A stretch of DNA of 64,000 nucleotides from Lysobacterales bacterium (lineage in GTDB: Bacteria; Pseudomonadota; Gammaproteobacteria; Xanthomonadales; Xanthomonadaceae): the NCBI GenBank assembly GCA_019510125.1, contig JAEKKX010000020.1, positions 19,210 to 83,209 of the forward strand, read 5' to 3'. A program made the translations under genes and the position numbers. Positions 63,608-64,000 of the stretch are shown here, one piece after another. The number at the start of each line of letters is the position of its first letter. Position 1 is the stretch's first letter. A model generated the notes under the pieces. It did no database searches. It worked only from the letters and a program-made list of their open reading frames with translations, and was not told the DNA's origin.

Positions 63608-63681
<74 letters not shown>

Positions 63682-63749
63682 ATGCGGCGCCATGGACACC
63701 CCGGTCGACGCGGTCCGATCCGGTCAAGCGACCCGGTCACCACATCGTT

Positions 63750-63825
63750 GCTCACGTAGCTCAGTCGGTAGAGCACCTCCTTGGTAAGGAGGAGGTCGAA
63801 GGTTCGATTCCTTTCGTGAGCACCA
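63750..63825 (+). tRNA. tRNA-Thr (anticodon GGT)
   Basis: A 76-base tRNA: acceptor GCTCACG/CGTGAGC, anticodon loop TTGGTAA, encoded CCA. It is followed 39 bases later by tuf, the same order as E. coli tyrU-glyT-thrT-tufB. Confidence 0.97.
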
Positions 63826-63864
63826 CCCATCGTCAAACTCCAATCGAGTTCAAGAGAAGCAATC

Positions 63865-64000
63865 ATGGCCAAGGGTAAGTTCGAGCGCACCAAGCCCCAC
63901 GTGAACGTGGGCACGATCGGTCACGTTGACCACGGCAAGACGACGCTGACGGCGGCGCTGACGAAGATCGGCGCGGAGCGTTTCGGCGGCGAGTTCAAGG
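63865..64000 (+). CDS. tuf: Elongation factor Tu, start only
   Basis: The first 45 residues of EF-Tu are present: [20 protein letters not shown], with the P-loop [10 protein letters not shown]. It delivers aminoacyl-tRNA to the ribosome. It is cut by the window end and is co-transcribed with the three tRNA genes. Confidence 0.97.
   Translation, partial: MAKGKFERTKPHVNVGTIGHVDHGKTTLTAALTKIGAERFGGEFK

Overview
The window looks like a chromosome segment of a Lysobacteraceae (Xanthomonadaceae) bacterium of the Lysobacter/Luteimonas type. It is very GC-rich and densely coded, most genes end in TGA, and it carries several conserved gammaproteobacterial neighbourhoods: hemA-prfA divergent from lolB-ispE-tRNA-Gln-prs-rplY-pth-ychF, and tRNA-Tyr-Gly-Thr followed by tuf. 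This assignment rests on protein style and synteny only, because no rRNA is present. No integrase, transposase, phage gene or CRISPR array was seen.

Layout. 0-2.6 kb: a leftward operon of a small unknown protein, a TPR/glycosyltransferase-like protein and a sulfotransferase-like protein cut by the edge. 2.8-18.7 kb: mostly single genes, including an M14 peptidase, a flavin amine oxidase, a DUF1615-type lipoprotein, threonylcarbamoyl-AMP synthase, a secreted PHB-depolymerase-type esterase and small zinc proteins. A BNR-repeat (sialidase-like) lipoprotein here is broken by an in-frame TAG. 19.1-22.8 kb: a secreted alpha-amylase broken in the same way, then a TPR-GGDEF diguanylate cyclase with a short upstream ORF. 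23.1-37.6 kb: an exopolysaccharide locus with a polyprenyl-phosphate sugar transferase, several glycosyltransferases, an oxidoreductase-epimerase fusion, a J-domain membrane protein, two NodB-type deacetylases, an O-antigen-ligase-type polymerase and a CapK-like adenylate-forming enzyme. 37.6-43.4 kb: the four-gene ligase-associated DNA repair operon (exonuclease, ATP-dependent ligase, Lhr-type helicase, PdeM phosphoesterase). 44.1-44.5 kb: two copies of a REP-like palindromic element. 44.5-54.3 kb: the housekeeping block. 54.5-56.3 kb: a VOC protein, and a QorB-like quinone reductase divergent from an HxlR regulator, with a palindromic operator candidate between them. 56.4-63.3 kb: a TonB receptor with an STN domain, its FecR-type anti-sigma factor and ECF sigma factor, divergent from a secreted protein that fuses a cyanophycinase to an isoaspartyl peptidase. 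63.4-64 kb: a stable-RNA promoter, three tRNA genes and the start of tuf.

The most interesting part is the right-hand accessory locus. It reads as a self-regulating scavenging system for cyanophycin-like isopeptides: the secreted fusion would carry out both cleavage steps, and the receptor would import products and signal through FecR to the ECF sigma factor. The isoaspartyl-peptidase half is preceded by a strong internal ribosome-binding site, so it may also be made alone in the cytoplasm. A second notable pattern is that both broken genes (11.1-12.8 and 19.1-20.5 kb) carry the same change, Trp TGG to TAG, and in both the original sequence would have been CCTGG, a Dcm-type methylation site. 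RF1 is present and TAG is used as a normal stop elsewhere, so this looks like 5-methylcytosine mutation or methylation-linked sequencing error, not recoding.
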